Shown one piece after another: positions 60,857 to 64,000 of a stretch of DNA of 64,000 nt. Under the pieces are notes generated by a model. The model searched no databases. It saw only the letters and a list, made by a program, of their open reading frames with translations, and was not told the DNA's origin. Source of the stretch: Arthrobacter sp. 260 (GTDB taxonomy: Bacteria > Actinomycetota > Actinomycetes > Actinomycetales > Micrococcaceae); assembly GCF_013116745.1 (NCBI RefSeq), contig NZ_JABFOE010000014.1:48425-112424 (forward strand), read 5' to 3'. Every line of letters begins with the position of its first letter. Within the stretch, counting starts at the first letter, position 1. Made by a program: the position numbers and the translations under genes.

Positions 60857-62107
60857 ATGGCCATGAGTAACCCACCAGGGCTTCGGCGGCAGCTGGGCGG
60901 CTTCGACGCCACCACCGTGGGTATCGGTTCGATGATCGGCGCCGGCGTGTTTGTGGTGTTCGCGCCTGCGGCCGCGTCGGCGGGCACCTGGCTGCCGGTG
61001 GCGGTCGCGATCGCCGGTTTCGTCGCCTACTGCAATGCCGCAGCGTCGGCGCAGCTCGCCGCGGTCCACCCGCACAGCGGTGGAACCTACGTCTACGGGC
61101 GCCGCCAGCTCGGCCCATGGCCAGGGTTTGTCGCCGGCTGGAGTTTCGTGACGGGCAAGATCGCCTCCTGCGCGGCGATGGCCCTGACGTTTGGGCTCTA
61201 CGCGGCGCCCGGATTCGAGACCGCTGCTGCGGTTGCGGCGGTGGTGGGCCTGACAGTCGTGAACCTGCTCGGGGTTACCCGCACCGCGCTGATGACCCGG
61301 ATCATCGTGTCCCTGGTGGTCCCGGTACTGGCCTTCGTGGTGGTCGCAGCCTTCGCCGCACCCCCACCGCCCGACGCCGTCGGGTTGCCCACCACCTGGC
61401 TCGGCGTCCTGCAGGCCGCCGGGTTGCTGTTTTTCGCCTTCGCCGGGTACGCGCGGATCGCCACCATGGGCGAGGAGGTCCGCGATCCGCGCCGCAACAT
61501 CCCGGCCGCGATCTTCGGGTCGCTTGGGTTCACCCTGGTGCTGTACCTGCTGCTGTCTATCGGCCTGCTCCGCGCACTCGGCCCGACGACGCTCGCCACC
61601 TCCGCTGCACCCCTTCGGGAGGTCTTCGCCGCCTCCACCTCGGGGATCCCGACGACGGCGGTCACGGTAGCTGCTGCCCTCGCCAGCCTGGGGGCCCTGC
61701 TAGCTCTCATCGCAGGAGTCGGCAGGACCACGCTGGCCATGGCGCGCGAGGGGGACCTCCCCCGGGCGCTGGCCGGAATCTGGGAGCGCTTCGGCGTCCC
61801 CTATGCCGCTGACGTGGCGACCGCCGTCGTCGTCATCGTCCTGCTCCTGACCACCGACGTGCTGACGGTGGTGGGCTTCTCCAGCTTCGGGGTGCTGATC
61901 TACTACGCGATCGCTAACCTGTCGGCGTTCACCCTCACCGAGCGGCCGTGGCATTCCCCGCGGGCGCTGAACGCGGTGGGTTTCTGTGGGTGCGTGCTGT
62001 TGGCGCTCACCCTGCCAGTGACCTCGGTCGTCACGATGGTCGCCGTGCTGGCGGCCGGAGTCCTGGGCCGCGCCGTCGTCCTCGGGATACGACGACGGCG
62101 AGCCTAG
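60857..62107 (+). CDS. APC-family amino acid permease
   Basis: A 416-residue protein with 12 predicted helices of the amino acid-polyamine-organocation superfamily. The first helix has GIGSMIGAGVFVVFAPAA (the GxGxxxGAG substrate site), and the later block GYARIATMGEEVRDPRRNIP is the conserved APC loop. ATG 60857 has AGGGGAA upstream. It stands alone on the plus strand between aspS and hisS. The substrate is unknown. Confidence 0.9.
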   Translation: MAMSNPPGLRRQLGGFDATTVGIGSMIGAGVFVVFAPAAASAGTWLPVAVAIAGFVAYCNAAASAQLAAVHPHSGGTYVYGRRQLGPWPGFVAGWSFVTGKIASCAAMALTFGLYAAPGFETAAAVAAVVGLTVVNLLGVTRTALMTRIIVSLVVPVLAFVVVAAFAAPPPPDAVGLPTTWLGVLQAAGLLFFAFAGYARIATMGEEVRDPRRNIPAAIFGSLGFTLVLYLLLSIGLLRALGPTTLATSAAPLREVFAASTSGIPTTAVTVAAALASLGALLALIAGVGRTTLAMAREGDLPRALAGIWERFGVPYAADVATAVVVIVLLLTTDVLTVVGFSSFGVLIYYAIANLSAFTLTERPWHSPRALNAVGFCGCVLLALTLPVTSVVTMVAVLAAGVLGRAVVLGIRRRRA

Positions 62108-62137
62108 TCACTGCGCGGGAGGACCCGGGCCTGCCGC

Positions 62138-63484
62138 CTAGCCGTCAGCGCGAAGCACGGTCGGCACCAGGTCAGCCGCTGGCGGTGACCAGGTGTCCGG
62201 GTCCGCGGGTTCCTGGGCGCCGGTGCGGATGTCCTTGACCTCGTGGGTGCCGTCCGCTGCGGTGAACCAGACGAACGGGATCCCGCGCCGGTCAGCGAAC
62301 TTGATCTGCTTGCCGAACTTATCGGCTGAGGCTGCCACCTCGGCCGAGATGCCGCGGCCCCGCAGGGAGGCGGCAATGTCTTGAGCGGCAGACCACGAGC
62401 TATCGTCAGTCAACGAGATCAGGACAGCGGTGGGAACCTGTCGGGACACAGCAGTGAAATCCTGGCTGAGGATCCGCGACACCAGCCGGGTGACGCCGAT
62501 CGAGAGACCCACCCCGGGGAAGGTCCTGTTGCCCTTGGCTGCCAGGCTGTCGTAGCGGCCGCCTGAGCAGATGGACCCCAGGGACTCATGTCCATTGAGG
62601 ACAGTTTCGTAGACGGTGCCGGTGTAGTAGTCCAGACCGCGGGCGATGCTCAGGTCGGCAACCACCCGGCCTGGCGCCCGCTTCGACGCCTCAGCGATGA
62701 CCTGCTCCAGCTCGTTCAGTCCCTCCTCAAGCAGCGGGTGGGTGACGCCGAGCTCGCGCACCTGGTCGACGAAGGAGACATCGCCGGTCCTGATCGAGGC
62801 GAGACGAAGCGCGAGAGCCGCCTGATCGTCGGTGGCGCCGAGTTCGGTCTGCAGCAGGGCGGTGACCTTTTCCGCGCCGATCTTCTCCAGCTTGTCGATG
62901 CTGCGCAGTACACCGGCGGTGTCTTCGAGGCCGATGCCCCGGTAGAAGCCTTCGGCCAGCTTCCGGTTGTTCACACGCACGGTGAAGTCGGGAATCGGCA
63001 GCGCCGAAAGGGCGTCGACCACCACGAGGGCCAACTCAACGTCGTACCGGAACGGAAGGACGCCGTCGCCGACGACGTCGATGTCGGCCTGGGTGAACTC
63101 ACGGAACCGCCCGTCCTGGGGACGCTCGCCGCGCCAGCACTTCTGGATCTGGTAGCGGCGGAAGGGGAAGGCCAGGTGGCCTGAATTCTCGACGACGTAG
63201 CGCGCGAAGGGCACGGTCAGGTCGTAGTGCAGGGCGAGGCCGTCGTCGGCGCTGGATGTCTTGGAGGAGTCGTCGTCGGCCTGGAGACGGGAGACGGCGT
63301 ACACCTCCTTGTCGATCTCGCCCTTGCGGAGCAGGTGGGAAACGGTCTCCACGGCACGGGTTTCAATGTTGGAGAAGCCATGCAGCTCGAAAGTTTTGCG
63401 CAGCGTGTCCAGCACATGGAGTTCGACCAGGCGCTCCTCCGGCAGCCATTCGGGAAAACCGGACAGTGAGGCCTTACGTGCCAT
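62138..63484 (-). CDS. hisS: Histidyl-tRNA synthetase
   Basis: A 448-residue class II synthetase. RKASLSGFPEWLPEERL is the N-terminus. Motif 2 (FRRYQIQKCWRGERPQDGRF) and the histidine-binding block RGLDYYTGTVYE are clear, and a C-terminal anticodon domain (VLISLTDDSSWSAAQDIAAS) follows. AAGGAG lies nine bases before ATG 63484. It is divergent from the DUF349-like gene. Confidence 0.96.
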   Translation of the reverse strand: MARKASLSGFPEWLPEERLVELHVLDTLRKTFELHGFSNIETRAVETVSHLLRKGEIDKEVYAVSRLQADDDSSKTSSADDGLALHYDLTVPFARYVVENSGHLAFPFRRYQIQKCWRGERPQDGRFREFTQADIDVVGDGVLPFRYDVELALVVVDALSALPIPDFTVRVNNRKLAEGFYRGIGLEDTAGVLRSIDKLEKIGAEKVTALLQTELGATDDQAALALRLASIRTGDVSFVDQVRELGVTHPLLEEGLNELEQVIAEASKRAPGRVVADLSIARGLDYYTGTVYETVLNGHESLGSICSGGRYDSLAAKGNRTFPGVGLSIGVTRLVSRILSQDFTAVSRQVPTAVLISLTDDSSWSAAQDIAASLRGRGISAEVAASADKFGKQIKFADRRGIPFVWFTAADGTHEVKDIRTGAQEPADPDTWSPPAADLVPTVLRADG

Positions 63485-63795
63485 GCGGCTGAGCTCCTTG
63501 CGGTACATCGCTTTCGGGTGACTGGTGCGGCACTCATTTTAGGGGTTGCGGCGAACCCACGCGAAACGGCGCGGTCCCACGGGTGTGGACATCCGCGCCC
63601 GGTGGCTGCGAGATTCCGCTGTCGAACCCTTGTGCGTAAAGTAACCCCTGGGGATGTACGGCACTGCAGGCATCAAGCTCGCCGGAGGAAAGACAGGGAA
63701 CGGTCCGCCGGTAGGTGCTGTGACGATAGACTCAGTAGCCCTGAACTAATTGCCGCGAGGTAGCGGGCAAACCAACGAGCGAAAGACTTCTAGCG

Positions 63796-64000
63796 GTGAC
63801 ACACAGTCAGCAATCCGACGAAACACCCCGTACCGACGAAACGTCAGGCGACGAGGAAACAACTACACCCGAGCAGGCGGCCCCCGAGGCTGCCGCGCCT
63901 GAGGAAGCAGCAGCTGAGGACGTAACCCCCGAGCCGACACCCGAGGAAGCACCGGCTCCGGCCGCGACGCCCCGGCCGGTCCCCCACCCCAGTGCCACCC
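63796..64000 (+). CDS. DUF349-like protein, 5' part
   Basis: An open frame from GTG 63796 (MTHSQQSDETPRTDETSGDE) runs off the window. The visible 68 residues are an acidic Glu/Ala/Pro/Thr-rich leader ending in RPVPHPSAT. In Micrococcaceae such a leader precedes DUF349 coiled-coil repeats, and the position next to hisS fits, but the domain itself is outside the window. The ribosome-binding site is weak. The minus-strand frame over the same bases is its complement. Confidence 0.6.
   Translation, partial: MTHSQQSDETPRTDETSGDEETTTPEQAAPEAAAPEEAAAEDVTPEPTPEEAPAPAATPRPVPHPSAT

Overview
The window looks like a chromosome segment of a high-GC actinobacterium, most probably an Arthrobacter-like member of the Micrococcaceae. 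The evidence is the gene order trpE / Trp-associated membrane protein / HGxxPAAW protein / trpC / trpB / trpA / lgt / gltB / gltD / pyk, an ANTAR response regulator of the PdtaR type beside pyk, a DUF222/HNH protein, frequent GTG starts, and an FMN-riboswitch operon led by a PnuC/RibM-like transporter. This placement is inference from protein recognition; no search was run.

Region 1 (1-12.4 kb) is a xylan and arabinoxylan utilisation locus on the minus strand. It holds a lipoprotein sugar-binding protein, two ABC permeases, a GH3 beta-xylosidase/glucosidase, a leaderless (cytoplasmic) GH10 xylanase and a GH51 arabinofuranosidase. A LacI-type repressor is transcribed divergently, and overlapping TCGAAA/TTTCGA palindromes lie between them next to the ribosome-binding site of the binding protein. 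No ATPase is encoded, so the transporter presumably borrows a shared MsiK-like ATPase. An NAD-dependent epimerase-like gene follows the repressor. A peroxiredoxin-like gene and a small unknown lie upstream.

Region 2 (12.4-24.3 kb) is a loosely organised accessory stretch. It has SRPBCC and cupin proteins, an S51-type peptidase, a GNAT acetyltransferase, a frameshifted beta-lactamase-family serine hydrolase, an unknown membrane protein, a lipoprotein, a decayed GAF-ANTAR regulator, a GAP-family membrane protein, a MacB-like ABC exporter with a TetR regulator, and a secreted alpha/beta hydrolase.

Region 3 (24.3-33 kb) is gene-poor and decayed. A few intact genes (NAD(P)-binding protein, LLM flavin oxidoreductase, OYE-type alkene reductase, small membrane proteins) sit among fragments of aldo-keto reductase, LacI, luciferase-like and unrecognised genes. 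A tRNA-Leu(CAA) marks its right edge.

Region 4 (33-64 kb) is dense housekeeping DNA: pdtaR-like, pyk, gltBD, lgt, trpEC(BA), hisI, hisFGE, and the riboflavin operon ribM-ribD-ribE-ribB-ribA-ribH under an FMN riboswitch, then HNH/DUF222, aspS, an APC transporter, hisS and the start of a DUF349-like gene. The most unusual feature is in ribA. A hydrophilic Gly/Asn/Gln tandem repeat encoded by 36-bp units is inserted in the loop just before the zinc-binding catalytic motif, and a separate 15-bp repeat makes up the N-terminus. A second unusual element is a cluster of palindromic repeats of about 34 bp between two convergent genes near 49.9 kb. I did not find a clear new defence system or a large mobile element.
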